Shown here: positions 1 to 6,933 of the stretch, piece by piece
Position numbering within the stretch: position 1 is the first letter of the stretch
Layout: each line of letters begins with the position of its first letter
Source: an uncultured Peptococcaceae bacterium
GTDB lineage: Bacteria > Bacillota > Peptococcia > Peptococcales > Peptococcaceae
Direction: 5' to 3'
DNA length: 12,951 nucleotides
Assembly: GCA_937976375.1 (NCBI GenBank)
Contig: CALJRU010000010.1
Span: forward strand, 1-12,951
Notes under the pieces: generated by a model
Databases searched by the model: none
The model's input: only the letters and a program-made list of their open reading frames with translations
What the model was told of the DNA's origin: nothing
Position numbers and translations under genes: made by a program

Positions 1-3
1 GCG

Positions 4-53
4 TAGTCTCGATTTTTGTTATTTCGAGTATCTACTCTATGGGGAGCTTATCA
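4..53 (+). repeat. Left arm of a 50-bp perfect inverted repeat
   Basis: This stretch is the exact reverse complement of 12848-12897, with no mismatch over 50 bp. Identity stops immediately outside both arms: positions 1-3 and 54 differ from their counterparts. The repeat has internal symmetry. CTCGA (8-12) pairs with TCGAG (24-28), and GAGTA (26-30) pairs with TACTC (33-37), giving two overlapping small hairpins. I see no reading frame in it. It could be an end of a mobile element, a dispersed short repeat, or a recombination site. The sequence does not settle which. Confidence 0.95.
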
Positions 54-74
54 CAGCCGGGCGGTGTTTTTGTT

Positions 75-103
75 TTGCCTGCGTGCAGGCACTGTGGTAT
101 CAT
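75..103 (+). promoter_or_regulatory. Candidate sigma-70-type promoter for the DUF4405 gene
   Basis: TTGCCT at 75-80 (4 of 6 to the -35 consensus) and TATCAT at 98-103 (5 of 6 to the -10 consensus) are 17 bp apart. TGG precedes the -10 directly, making an extended -10. A GCCTGC/GCAGGC inverted repeat (77-82, 85-90) lies in the spacer and could be an operator. It lies just inside the left repeat arm and about 45 bp upstream of the start codon. Confidence 0.5.
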
Positions 104-147
104 GAACTCAATATCACATCATGGCATTTGATAAAGGAGGGAGAAGG

Positions 148-807
148 ATGGCAAAATATTCTCGTTGGTATCTCAATGGCGCCATGACACTGGGCTTGAT
201 TGCCTGCATGAGCTATTCGCTTCTTGGAGAAGTGATGCATGAATGGCTTGGCATCGCAGTATTGGCATGCTTTGTCTGGCATGTTTTCCGCAATCGCGCT
301 TGGTTTGTGACACTTTGGCGTGGGCGCTATAACAGCAGTCGCTTGGCAGGAAACATCGTGGATGGCTTGATACTGTTTACCGTGTTGGGGCTGATTGTCA
401 GCAGTGTCATGCTGTCGCGCTACGTATTAGGTTTTCTTCCGCTTTCGTTCCCCGAGGGCGTTGGGCAAACGCCGCACCAAGTCTGCGCTTACTGGGGATT
501 TCTACTCATGGCGGTGCACTTGGGTTGGCATGGACGCGCGCTGGCAGCCAGCGTGACACGGCGCGTTCAATTGCCTGCATGGTGTTGGCGCGCTGCCTTG
601 CTCTGTGTTGTGCTGCTTGGCGTAGCTTCGGCGGCAGTGCAGCGTTTCCCAGCGCATCTTTTCATGCAGGTGCGCGGCTTTGAACTGGAAAACGGACTGC
701 TGTTGTTCCTGATTGGTGAAGCGGCGCTCTTTGCTCTGTGCGCGTGCGCTGGCGCAGCCTGCAAGCGCTTTCTGCAAATGAAGAAAGGAGGACCTGCATG
801 TCATTGA
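148..807 (+). CDS. DUF4405 family membrane protein, cytochrome b-like
   Basis: This 219-residue integral membrane protein resembles DUF4405 proteins, which look like small b-type cytochrome subunits. Two helices each carry a histidine pair with 13 residues between: His31 and His45, then His110 and His124. That is the usual spacing for haem b ligands stacked across a four-helix bundle. A further hydrophobic helix lies at about 150-164, and a C-terminal one at about 182-201 ends in a Cys-rich, Lys-rich tail. I chose the ATG at 148 because a strong AAAGGAGGGAGAAGG stretch precedes it; an in-frame ATG at 121 has no such site. It overlaps the next gene by 10 bp, so the two are probably translationally coupled. 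Haem binding and a role in membrane electron transfer are inferred; no redox partner gene is visible. The nearest link to haem is hemB at the far end of the window. Confidence 0.75.
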   Translation: MAKYSRWYLNGAMTLGLIACMSYSLLGEVMHEWLGIAVLACFVWHVFRNRAWFVTLWRGRYNSSRLAGNIVDGLILFTVLGLIVSSVMLSRYVLGFLPLSFPEGVGQTPHQVCAYWGFLLMAVHLGWHGRALAASVTRRVQLPAWCWRAALLCVVLLGVASAAVQRFPAHLFMQVRGFELENGLLLFLIGEAALFALCACAGAACKRFLQMKKGGPACH

Positions 808-1361
808 CCACCGAGCGTCTCATTCTGCGTCCTTGGCAGGATGACGACGCAGACACACTGTATTATTACGCCAAAGACCCGGCCGTTGGCCCCATTGCTG
901 GATGGAACCCGCATCAAAGCGTGGCGGAAAGTCTGGAAATCATTCGCACCGTTTTTGCCGTGCCAGAAACGTACGCTGTTTGTCTGCGCGACAGCGGAGA
1001 GCCTATCGGCTGCATTGGCCTGCAAACCGGCGACGCCGCCAATCTGCCCTTGGCTTTTCGTGAAGCCGAGCTCGGCTATTGGCTCGGGCAGCCTCATTGG
1101 GGCCAGGGGCTTATCACCGAAGCTGCCCGCTGCTTGATCGCCCATGCCTTCGATGATCTTGGCTTGCAAGCGCTCTGGTGCTGTGCCAACGATGAAAACA
1201 TCGGTTCCAAGCGCGTCATGGAAAAATGCGGCTTCGCCCATGTTCGCACCGAAGAACGCCCAGCCTTCACCTACGACCAAGACGGCTGGACCTTCACCGG
1301 TGATACCCGCCTGGAATACGTCGCTCGCCTGACCAAGGATGAATGGCAGTCACAGGCATAA
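798..1361 (+). CDS. GNAT family N-acetyltransferase (RimJ/RimL-like)
   Basis: This 187-residue protein has the layout of acetyl-CoA-dependent RimJ/RimL-type N-acetyltransferases. The opening TTERLILRPW strand is typical. The core is ELGYWLGQPHWGQGLITEA (motif A, with the QGLITEA acetyl-CoA pyrophosphate loop), and motif B is the NxxSxRVMEKCGF region near the C-terminal third. The start at 798 was chosen because AAGAAAGGAGG ends 6 bp upstream and because the TTERLILRPW family N-terminus begins there. A longer frame from 738 would add unrelated residues. The gene starts inside the last codons of the DUF4405 gene. The acceptor (ribosomal protein, peptide or small amine) cannot be told from sequence. 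Its stop codon lies inside the left copy of the 16-bp direct repeat, so it marks the edge of the GC-rich left flank. Confidence 0.85.
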   Translation: MSLTTERLILRPWQDDDADTLYYYAKDPAVGPIAGWNPHQSVAESLEIIRTVFAVPETYAVCLRDSGEPIGCIGLQTGDAANLPLAFREAELGYWLGQPHWGQGLITEAARCLIAHAFDDLGLQALWCCANDENIGSKRVMEKCGFAHVRTEERPAFTYDQDGWTFTGDTRLEYVARLTKDEWQSQA

Positions 1362-1364
1362 AAA
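1349..1364 (+). repeat. Left copy of a 16-bp direct repeat (possible insertion boundary)
   Basis: GTCACAGGCATAAAAA here recurs exactly at 11740-11755 in the same orientation, 10.4 kb away. This copy covers the end of the GNAT gene including its TAA stop. The other copy is just upstream of the hemB promoter. The base composition falls sharply right after this point. A chance 16-bp match in a window this size is unlikely but not impossible, because part of the repeat is an A-run. Confidence 0.6.
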
Positions 1365-1389
1365 ATATATGGGCAAATGATAGGTTTTA

Positions 1390-1398
1390 TGATAAAAT
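1390..1398 (+). promoter_or_regulatory. Candidate extended -10 promoter for the DUF3870 gene
   Basis: TGATAAAAT fits the extended -10 pattern TGnTATAAT with one mismatch. There is no recognisable -35 hexamer 17 bp upstream, as is common for extended -10 promoters. It lies 39 bp before the chosen start of the small gene and in the gap after the GNAT stop. Confidence 0.4.
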
Positions 1399-1437
1399 TT
1401 GCTTATGGAAAAAACGTTGAAGAAAGGGGACTCTTTT

Positions 1438-1767
1438 ATGGGAGAGTTGGTAGATAAATATATTTTGCTGGGTGGCTCGGCCAATGCCCCAAAAGAAACT
1501 GGTGTTCATAGCGTTTATCATGTAATTAGTGTTAGTATGCTGGTCAACCGTGAAACACATTGTATTGAAAAGGCTAAACTAAATGTACCATCTCCGTTGA
1601 CACAAGAATATTTTTCTGATCTTGTTACAGGTTTCTGTGTACTGGATGCTCCAGATGAACTGTATCAGAAAATTAAAAAGAACATTTTAACAACATCAAC
1701 GGGCGCAATTATTCAAGCAATGAAGATGGCTTTTTTGCGCTATAAAGATAAAATGGATGAAAAATAA
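1438..1767 (+). CDS. DUF3870 domain protein
   Basis: This 109-residue protein resembles the small DUF3870 family of anaerobic Bacillota, whose function is unknown. Visible traits are an N-terminal strand DKYILLGGSANAP, a central strand with VISVSMLVNRETHCIEKAKLNVP, and a C-terminal helical stretch rich in Lys ending at DEK. I chose the ATG at 1438 because AAGAAAGGGGA sits 7 bp before it. An in-frame TTG at 1399 and ATG at 1405 lack such a site. The gene is AT-rich (about 38% GC by hand count in its middle), unlike the GNAT gene before it. It is transcribed toward the glycyl radical enzyme operon but is separated from it by a promoter and a terminator. It may be a sensor or accessory protein for that pathway, but this rests only on position. 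Confidence 0.6.
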   Translation: MGELVDKYILLGGSANAPKETGVHSVYHVISVSMLVNRETHCIEKAKLNVPSPLTQEYFSDLVTGFCVLDAPDELYQKIKKNILTTSTGAIIQAMKMAFLRYKDKMDEK

Positions 1768-1776
1768 AATTCGTGG

Positions 1777-1805
1777 TTGACATATAAAAAAGATTGTGGT
1801 TTACT
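1777..1805 (+). promoter_or_regulatory. Promoter of the glycyl radical enzyme operon
   Basis: A perfect TTGACA (1777-1782) is followed after 17 bp by TTTACT (1800-1805, 4 of 6), which is preceded by TGG, forming an extended -10. Transcription would start near 1812, which gives a leader of roughly 225 bases before the coding region at 2039. It begins only 9 bp after the DUF3870 stop codon. Confidence 0.6.
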
Positions 1806-2038
1806 ATAAGTGTAAAAAGATTATATGGATAAAAATTATGAGTGAAAACATTCGCTCATAATTGGGGAACTTTTAATTGTTAAATTGGTCGTGCATAACC
1901 TGTGCGGCTATTCCCTTTAACAGTGTGAGAAAGTTAGGACCCAAATACTCATGGAGACAAGTGTCTTCGTGTGAGTATTTGGGTCCTTTTTGTTTCCATA
2001 TAGCTGTAAATACAATCTATTTTTAGGAGGAATTCAAA
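1806..2038 (+). promoter_or_regulatory. Long 5' leader with hairpins and internal terminator (possible attenuator or riboswitch)
   Basis: Between the promoter at 1777-1805 and the ATG at 2039 there is no gene, but there is clear RNA structure. A first hairpin pairs AATTATGAGTG (1834-1844) with CGCTCATAATT (1853-1863), including one wobble pair. A small symmetric element TTTAA-TTG-TTAAA lies at about 1872-1884. A full intrinsic terminator occupies 1936-1991. AGGAGG follows just before the start codon. TTGGTC (1885-1890) can pair with part of the 5' terminator arm (GACC-C-AA at 1938-1944), so a weak antiterminator is conceivable. I do not recognise a known riboswitch core or a T-box motif. The alternative is that the terminator simply ends the DUF3870 transcript, but then I see no good promoter between 1992 and 2038. 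Confidence 0.5.
1936..1991 (+). terminator. Strong intrinsic terminator in the leader of the glycyl radical enzyme gene
   Basis: AGGACCCAAATACTCA (1936-1951) pairs perfectly with 1972-1987 over 16 bp. Inside it, GGAGAC pairs with GTCTTC around an AAGT loop, extending the hairpin past a small internal bulge. TTTTT at 1987-1991 follows. It lies 47 bp upstream of the GRE start codon and downstream of the best promoter, the usual position of a transcription attenuator. Confidence 0.85.
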
Positions 2039-4504
2039 ATGGGATGTTGTACATTAAGTCCACAGGAAGAACGTATTGCTTTTCATAAGGCGTCTAGCCC
2101 TAGAAAAAGAACCAATGAACTGTTAAAGGGATTTCGCGATCAGAAACCACGCATTGATCCACAGCGTGCAGTGCTGTTCACTGAATCTATGAAAGAAACA
2201 GAGATGTATCCGCTTAATTTGCGTTGGGCGAAGGCGTTCAAACACATTTGTGAAAACATTGATGTATTGATTCAAGATCATGAATTGATTGTTGGGACTT
2301 GTGGCGGTCCTGGCCGCTATTCAATCCTTTATCCAGAGTTGCGTGCAGGTTGGTATGAAAAAGGGTTGAGAGATACTCAGAAAAAAGATGCTTATGAAAT
2401 TTCTGATGAAACAATAGACACATTGATGACAGAGGTTGTTCCGTATTGGAAAGGTAAGACCAGCCATGAAATGTATTTGGCCATCATGGATCCAGAAACC
2501 AAAGATATTATCTATGGCGATGACGATTATGGTTCCACTGGGATGATGCAGGATAATTCCAATGTAAGTTCAATGTTAAATTGGCCAGGCAACTACGATT
2601 ACGTCATGTCACATGGTTTAAATGCTCTAAAAGAAGATGCTGAAAAGAAATTAGCAGATATTCATGATAATCTGCGCAGTGAAGACTATGATAAAATTCC
2701 ATTCTTACAAGCTGAAATTGAAGTTTGTGAGGGTATGGAAATACTTGCAAAGCGTTATGCTGACAAAGCACGCGAAATGGCCGCTGCTGAACAAGATCCA
2801 ACCAGAAAAGCTGAGTTGGAACAGATTGCTAAAAACTGTGACTGGGTGCCAATGCATACACCACGTACCTTCTGGGAGGCTGTTCAGTGTCAGTGGTTTA
2901 TCCAGATGGGCTATCGTTTTGAACAGCAAGTTGCAGGTGGCATTGGTTCTGGACGTTTTGACCAGTATATGTATCCTTTCTATAAAAAAGATATTGAGGC
3001 TGGAACTTTAAATGAAGAACAAGCACTTGAACTTTTAGATTGCCTTTGGTTAAAAATTGCTGATGTGGTTATTTTTAACGCAACCAATGCAGGAAATTTC
3101 TGGGAAGGGTATGCGCACTTTGAAGTCGTCATGGTTGGGGGACAGACGCCAACTGGTGAGGATGCAACCAATGATCTGACATATCTGGTTATTCGTTCTA
3201 AACGAGAACTTTCTATTCCATATCCAGATTTGGCCGTGCGTCTCCATTCTTGCTCGCCTACTAAATTGTTGAGAGCTTGTGCCGAGTTGGTAAAAGATGG
3301 GACAGGCTTCCCAAAATTCTTTAATGATGAAGAGATCATCCCTTGCATGCTTCAAAATGGCTGTACCATCGAAGAAGCACGTAATTATGCCGGTGCTGGA
3401 TGCACAGAAATGCGTGTGCCAGATAGAGATTGTTATCTTCCATTAGGTGGTCATATTAATTTGGCAGCAGCCTTGGAAATGGCATTAAGTGATGGCTGGG
3501 TACATTTTGGTGGCAAATACTATGAAAAGAAAGCTGATATGCCAATTGCTTCTGACCAAATTCAATCATTTGATGATGTTATGACAAATTTGAAGGCGGC
3601 CATTACATTTTATGTTGATCATTTCACCAAACGACAAAATGCAATGGAACTTACTGATCCACAGCGCTTGGCAGCACCATTTATGTCTATGCTTCATCCG
3701 GTACCACGTAAAGCAATGATAGATATCCATCAGAAACGCATTCCTGGTGGATTATATAAAGATACTGGTAATGCTACTTTTAATGGATTTGGTACTGTGG
3801 CCGAATCTTTGGCAGCAATTAAGAAAGTGGTTTTTGATGACAAGCGTATCGACTTTAAAACGTTGAAAGAGGCTATTGCTGCTGACTATGAAGGTTATGA
3901 AGTGGTTCGCCAGATGGTTCTCAATGCACCTAAATATGGGAACAACGATCCATATGCTGATGGCGTTGCAAAAGCGTTGGATGCCATGATTCTTGGTGTT
4001 GTAAAACACCATAGAACGACTAATGGAGAACAGAATGTAAAATATGTTCCAATTACTTCGCATGTTGGTATGGGACATAAGACCATTGCAACCGCTAATG
4101 GTCGTCATGCCGGTGTGGCTCTTTCTGAAGGGATTTCTCCTACACAGGGCTCCGATATTGATGGTCCTATTGCAACACTAACATCAATTAGAAATGCAAT
4201 GAGTCATGCGTATTCCAATAGTGCTTCTCGTTTGCTGAATCTGAAATTAAGTCCACAGGCTGTAGTTGGTGAAAAAGGTACGGAAAATATTGTGAAGCTT
4301 TTGCGTACTTGGGTTGACCTTAAACTATGGCATATCCAGATTGCAGTGGTTAATCGTGAAACCTTGTTGGCTGCACAGAAAGATCCAGAAGATTATAAGA
4401 ACCTCATCGTTCGTGTCGCAGGCTACAGTGCTTACTTCACCGAATTGAGCCCAGGTCTACAGACTGAAATCATCAACAGAACCGAACACGAAATGGCAAT
4501 GTAA
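2039..4504 (+). CDS. Glycyl radical enzyme, IslA-related but of unassigned substrate
   Basis: This 821-residue protein is a complete member of the pyruvate formate-lyase/diol dehydratase superfamily. The active-site loop is AGAGCTE with Cys455 (thiyl radical) and Glu457 (general base of the GCxE dehydratase/lyase type). The C-terminal glycyl loop is RVAGYSAYF with radical Gly795, 26 residues from the end. The N-terminal PFL-like domain covers about 30-640. Landmarks such as YPDLAVRLH (395-403), PKYGNNDPYAD (631-641) and NGRHAGVALSEG (687-698) match the family. It resembles isethionate sulfite-lyase (IslA, about 830 residues) throughout, as I recall that sequence. The recalled sulfonate-pocket residues Arg189, Gln193 and Phe682 appear here as Ser177 or Val176, Asn181 and Val693. 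Only Arg678 is kept (Arg689), and that Arg is common among GREs. The start has a perfect AGGAGG. The family is cytoplasmic and oxygen-labile. A C-S, C-O or C-N bond-cleaving reaction is likely; the substrate is unknown. Confidence 0.9.
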   Translation: MGCCTLSPQEERIAFHKASSPRKRTNELLKGFRDQKPRIDPQRAVLFTESMKETEMYPLNLRWAKAFKHICENIDVLIQDHELIVGTCGGPGRYSILYPELRAGWYEKGLRDTQKKDAYEISDETIDTLMTEVVPYWKGKTSHEMYLAIMDPETKDIIYGDDDYGSTGMMQDNSNVSSMLNWPGNYDYVMSHGLNALKEDAEKKLADIHDNLRSEDYDKIPFLQAEIEVCEGMEILAKRYADKAREMAAAEQDPTRKAELEQIAKNCDWVPMHTPRTFWEAVQCQWFIQMGYRFEQQVAGGIGSGRFDQYMYPFYKKDIEAGTLNEEQALELLDCLWLKIADVVIFNATNAGNFWEGYAHFEVVMVGGQTPTGEDATNDLTYLVIRSKRELSIPYPDLAVRLHSCSPTKLLRACAELVKDGTGFPKFFNDEEIIPCMLQNGCTIEEARNYAGAGCTEMRVPDRDCYLPLGGHINLAAALEMALSDGWVHFGGKYYEKKADMPIASDQIQSFDDVMTNLKAAITFYVDHFTKRQNAMELTDPQRLAAPFMSMLHPVPRKAMIDIHQKRIPGGLYKDTGNATFNGFGTVAESLAAIKKVVFDDKRIDFKTLKEAIAADYEGYEVVRQMVLNAPKYGNNDPYADGVAKALDAMILGVVKHHRTTNGEQNVKYVPITSHVGMGHKTIATANGRHAGVALSEGISPTQGSDIDGPIATLTSIRNAMSHAYSNSASRLLNLKLSPQAVVGEKGTENIVKLLRTWVDLKLWHIQIAVVNRETLLAAQKDPEDYKNLIVRVAGYSAYFTELSPGLQTEIINRTEHEMAM

Positions 4505-4517
4505 GGACACTCTGAAA

Positions 4518-4560
4518 AGCCAGAGGCTGTCGCTTTGACCCTAGCCTCTGGCTATTTTTG
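4518..4560 (+). terminator. Intrinsic terminator between the glycyl radical enzyme and its activase
   Basis: AGCCAGAGGCT (4518-4528) pairs perfectly with AGCCTCTGGCT (4543-4553) around a 14-base loop, then ATTTTTG. It lies in the 79-bp gap before the activase start at 4584. It would stop most transcripts after the enzyme gene and let some through, giving much more enzyme than activase. This fits the catalytic need for activase. Confidence 0.85.
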
Positions 4561-4583
4561 TAAATGATGGGAATGTGATAAGT

Positions 4584-5498
4584 ATGGAACATTTAACAGG
4601 AAGAATATTCAACGTTCAGCGTTTCTCCATTCATGATGGCCCAAACATTCGTGACTTGGTGTTCTTCAAAGGTTGTCCTCTGCGCTGCGCGTGGTGCTCC
4701 AATCCGGAGTCGCAAAGCTTCAAAAAACAAATCGCCTATAAAGAAAGCAAATGCATTGGCTGCGGCGCATGCATTGCCAATTGTCCGCAGAAAGCACTGC
4801 AGCGGCGGGATGATGGCAAGGTCCTGGTGGATAAAAGCAAGTGCGTAGACTGCGGCACCTGTGTGAAGGTATGCTGTGCGCAAGCTATGCATGTCTTTGG
4901 TGAAGACTATACAGTAGACGAACTTTTTGAAAAAGTTCATAGAAATAATATTACCTGGCGCAGTGATGGTGGTGTTACCTTGAGCGGTGGAGAAGTAATG
5001 TCGCAAGCAGATTTTGCAGCAGCTTTTTTAAGAAAAAATAAAGAAGAAGGTATCAATACTGCAATAGAAACGACCATGTATGCACCTTGGGAAACAGTAA
5101 AGAAAGTTGCAGAACAATGTGACCTGGTTTTTTGTGATTGTAAGTTTTTTGATGCAGACTTACACAAAAAATGGACCGGGGTTGACAATAAACTGATTAA
5201 GGAAAACATCTTACGGTTTAAACAAGAACTGCCAGATGTTGATTTGATCGTACGTACACCAGTAATTCCTGGCGTTAATGATAGTCACGAAGAGTTACAA
5301 CATATCGTTGATTTTCTTAAACAAATTCCAAATTTGACAGATTATGAACTTTTGCCATTTCACAATTATGGGAGTGCAAAGTATACTCAGTTAAGTATGG
5401 ATTATCAGTTTGCGGATCAGGAAGCGCCTGATAAGGAACAAATTCTTGCAATGAATAATGAATTTCGTCAGCAGCTAGGTTTAAAAGAGATTTGGTAG
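4584..5498 (+). CDS. Glycyl radical enzyme activase (radical SAM)
   Basis: This 304-residue radical SAM activase is predicted to use S-adenosylmethionine to abstract a hydrogen from Gly795 of the enzyme encoded just upstream. FKGCPLRCAWC holds the radical SAM cluster ligands Cys31, Cys35 and Cys38 (CxxxCxxC). Two ferredoxin-type [4Fe-4S] motifs follow, at Cys57/60/63/67 and Cys87/90/93/97, as in activases of the diol dehydratase-type GREs rather than of pyruvate formate-lyase. The SGGE motif at 134-137 is the usual SAM-binding region. I prefer the ATG at 4584, because MEHLTGRIFNVQRFSIHDGP is the normal N-terminus; a GTG at 4575 is an alternative. Codon use is uneven. About 4680-4920 (the iron-sulfur region) is 50-58% GC, while the rest of the gene is near 36%, so the gene may be a mosaic. 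Confidence 0.92.
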   Translation: MEHLTGRIFNVQRFSIHDGPNIRDLVFFKGCPLRCAWCSNPESQSFKKQIAYKESKCIGCGACIANCPQKALQRRDDGKVLVDKSKCVDCGTCVKVCCAQAMHVFGEDYTVDELFEKVHRNNITWRSDGGVTLSGGEVMSQADFAAAFLRKNKEEGINTAIETTMYAPWETVKKVAEQCDLVFCDCKFFDADLHKKWTGVDNKLIKENILRFKQELPDVDLIVRTPVIPGVNDSHEELQHIVDFLKQIPNLTDYELLPFHNYGSAKYTQLSMDYQFADQEAPDKEQILAMNNEFRQQLGLKEIW

Positions 5499-5534
5499 GC
5501 TTTCATTTTAAGTTAATAATCGGGGGAGATTATT

Positions 5535-6920
5535 ATGAGTGCAAAAACAACATATTGGGTAAAATGGTTAATTTGCGTTGTATTGGCAGGAATCTTTTTG
5601 GTCATTCCTAAAAATGATATATATGATATGAATATGGCAATGTTTTTTGCCATTACAGTATTTATTATGGCTGTGATAGCTTTTGGCTTCTTTGATATGG
5701 CTATTCCTGCTTTTGTCTTGCCGATCGCATACATTCTTTTTGGTGTAGCACCAGTAGATACCGTTTTCTCGCCTTGGACAAGTGGTACAACCATTTTCAT
5801 GATTATTGGTGCATTTGTCTTTTCAAATTTATTGGGAGAATGTGGATTATTAAAACGTGTATCTTATTGGACCATTTTAAAATTGGGTGGTAGTTTTACC
5901 AGCATGGTATTTGCCGTATTTATTGCTGGTGTCATTATTGCGTTGATTACATTTAATAATGGCTATATATTGGAAGTTTTTTTGGCATTTAGCATTTGCG
6001 TTGCATTGGATTTGAAAAAAGAGTCGAAAGCGGCCGCATTGATTTGTACTGCAGGGGCTTTGGGGGCACAAGGCATAGTAGCATGTACCTATTATCCAGC
6101 AGAAAATGGCATCATTGTTGCTGCTTTGGCAGATTTACTACCTGATGTTTCTTTTGGTTTGCTAACTAGAACTTATTATGCATGGCCAATTTTCTTTGGA
6201 TGCTTGTTAACATTATTTATTCTGACACGTATTTATAAGACAAAAGATATGAAGTTGTCTAATGGTTTAGACAAATTTAGAAAAGATTATGAATCACTTG
6301 GGAAAATGACTGCGGCTGAAAAGAAAGCAATTTTCTTCATGATATTATTGGTGATCTATTTGATTACTTGTCCAATACATGGACTTTCAGCCGATTATGC
6401 TTTTTTGGTGTTACCTTGGATTATGGTACTGCCAGGAACTGGCATTGGGACGGTTAAATCGGTAGAAGATGTAAAACTTGGTGTATTGTTCTTCATTACA
6501 GGCTGTATGTCTATTGGTACTGTTGGTGTCTATGTTGGTATCGGCGATCTCATTTCAGCTAATCTTACACCGATCTTAGAAAGCTTGAGTCCACTGGCTA
6601 TGGGCTATGCGTTCTTAGCAGTCGGTACCTTAGCAAATTTTGCGTTGACTCCATTTGCCATGCTTAGTGGTTTGAGTGCACCATTTGTTCAGGTTGCATT
6701 GGATTTAGGAATGAGCCCAATGTTTAGTTTGATGTCTTTGGTATTATCTACTGCCGCTGTATTCATGCCACATGAAATTGTATGTTTTGCTGTATTATAT
6801 AGCTTTGGATATATTAAAATGAGTGATTTCATCAAAATGGTTGGGTTAAATACAATTATTACCTTTATTCTCTATGGTGTAGTGATCTATCCATGGTGGA
6901 ATATTATTGGATTGATATGA
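5535..6920 (+). CDS. SLC13/DASS-type anion permease 1
   Basis: This 461-residue, very hydrophobic protein has about 11-12 membrane segments spread over its whole length and a short polar loop at about 237-266 (the KDMKLSNGLDKFRKDYESL region). The general plan matches the divalent anion:sodium symporter (SLC13) or related ion-transporter superfamily. Asn-containing re-entrant-type segments lie at ALITFNNGYILE and ANFALTPFAMLSG, where the family normally has its SNT substrate motifs, so the binding sites are divergent. GGGGGAGA lies just before the ATG. It follows the activase by 36 bp and precedes the MBL hydrolase by 13 bp, so it is an operon member. It probably imports the anionic GRE substrate or exchanges it for a product. 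The substrate cannot be read from sequence. Confidence 0.75.
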   Translation: MSAKTTYWVKWLICVVLAGIFLVIPKNDIYDMNMAMFFAITVFIMAVIAFGFFDMAIPAFVLPIAYILFGVAPVDTVFSPWTSGTTIFMIIGAFVFSNLLGECGLLKRVSYWTILKLGGSFTSMVFAVFIAGVIIALITFNNGYILEVFLAFSICVALDLKKESKAAALICTAGALGAQGIVACTYYPAENGIIVAALADLLPDVSFGLLTRTYYAWPIFFGCLLTLFILTRIYKTKDMKLSNGLDKFRKDYESLGKMTAAEKKAIFFMILLVIYLITCPIHGLSADYAFLVLPWIMVLPGTGIGTVKSVEDVKLGVLFFITGCMSIGTVGVYVGIGDLISANLTPILESLSPLAMGYAFLAVGTLANFALTPFAMLSGLSAPFVQVALDLGMSPMFSLMSLVLSTAAVFMPHEIVCFAVLYSFGYIKMSDFIKMVGLNTIITFILYGVVIYPWWNIIGLI

Positions 6921-6933
6921 GGGGGTAGAGAAT

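Noticed and set aside
77..90. GCCTGC-GT-GCAGGC hairpin as a terminator
   Set aside because: The T-rich run is upstream on the plus strand and becomes A-rich on the minus strand, so neither direction fits an intrinsic terminator. It lies in the spacer of a promoter instead.
1806..2038. T-box or other known riboswitch class
   Set aside because: No T-box core motif or familiar aptamer signature was found in the leader. It is reported only as an uncharacterised structured leader.
2039..4504. Firm annotation of the GRE as isethionate sulfite-lyase
   Set aside because: Overall likeness and the GCTE loop fit, but three of four recalled sulfonate-contacting residues differ and no sulfite-reduction or TRAP transport genes are nearby. 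Kept as IslA-related with unknown substrate.
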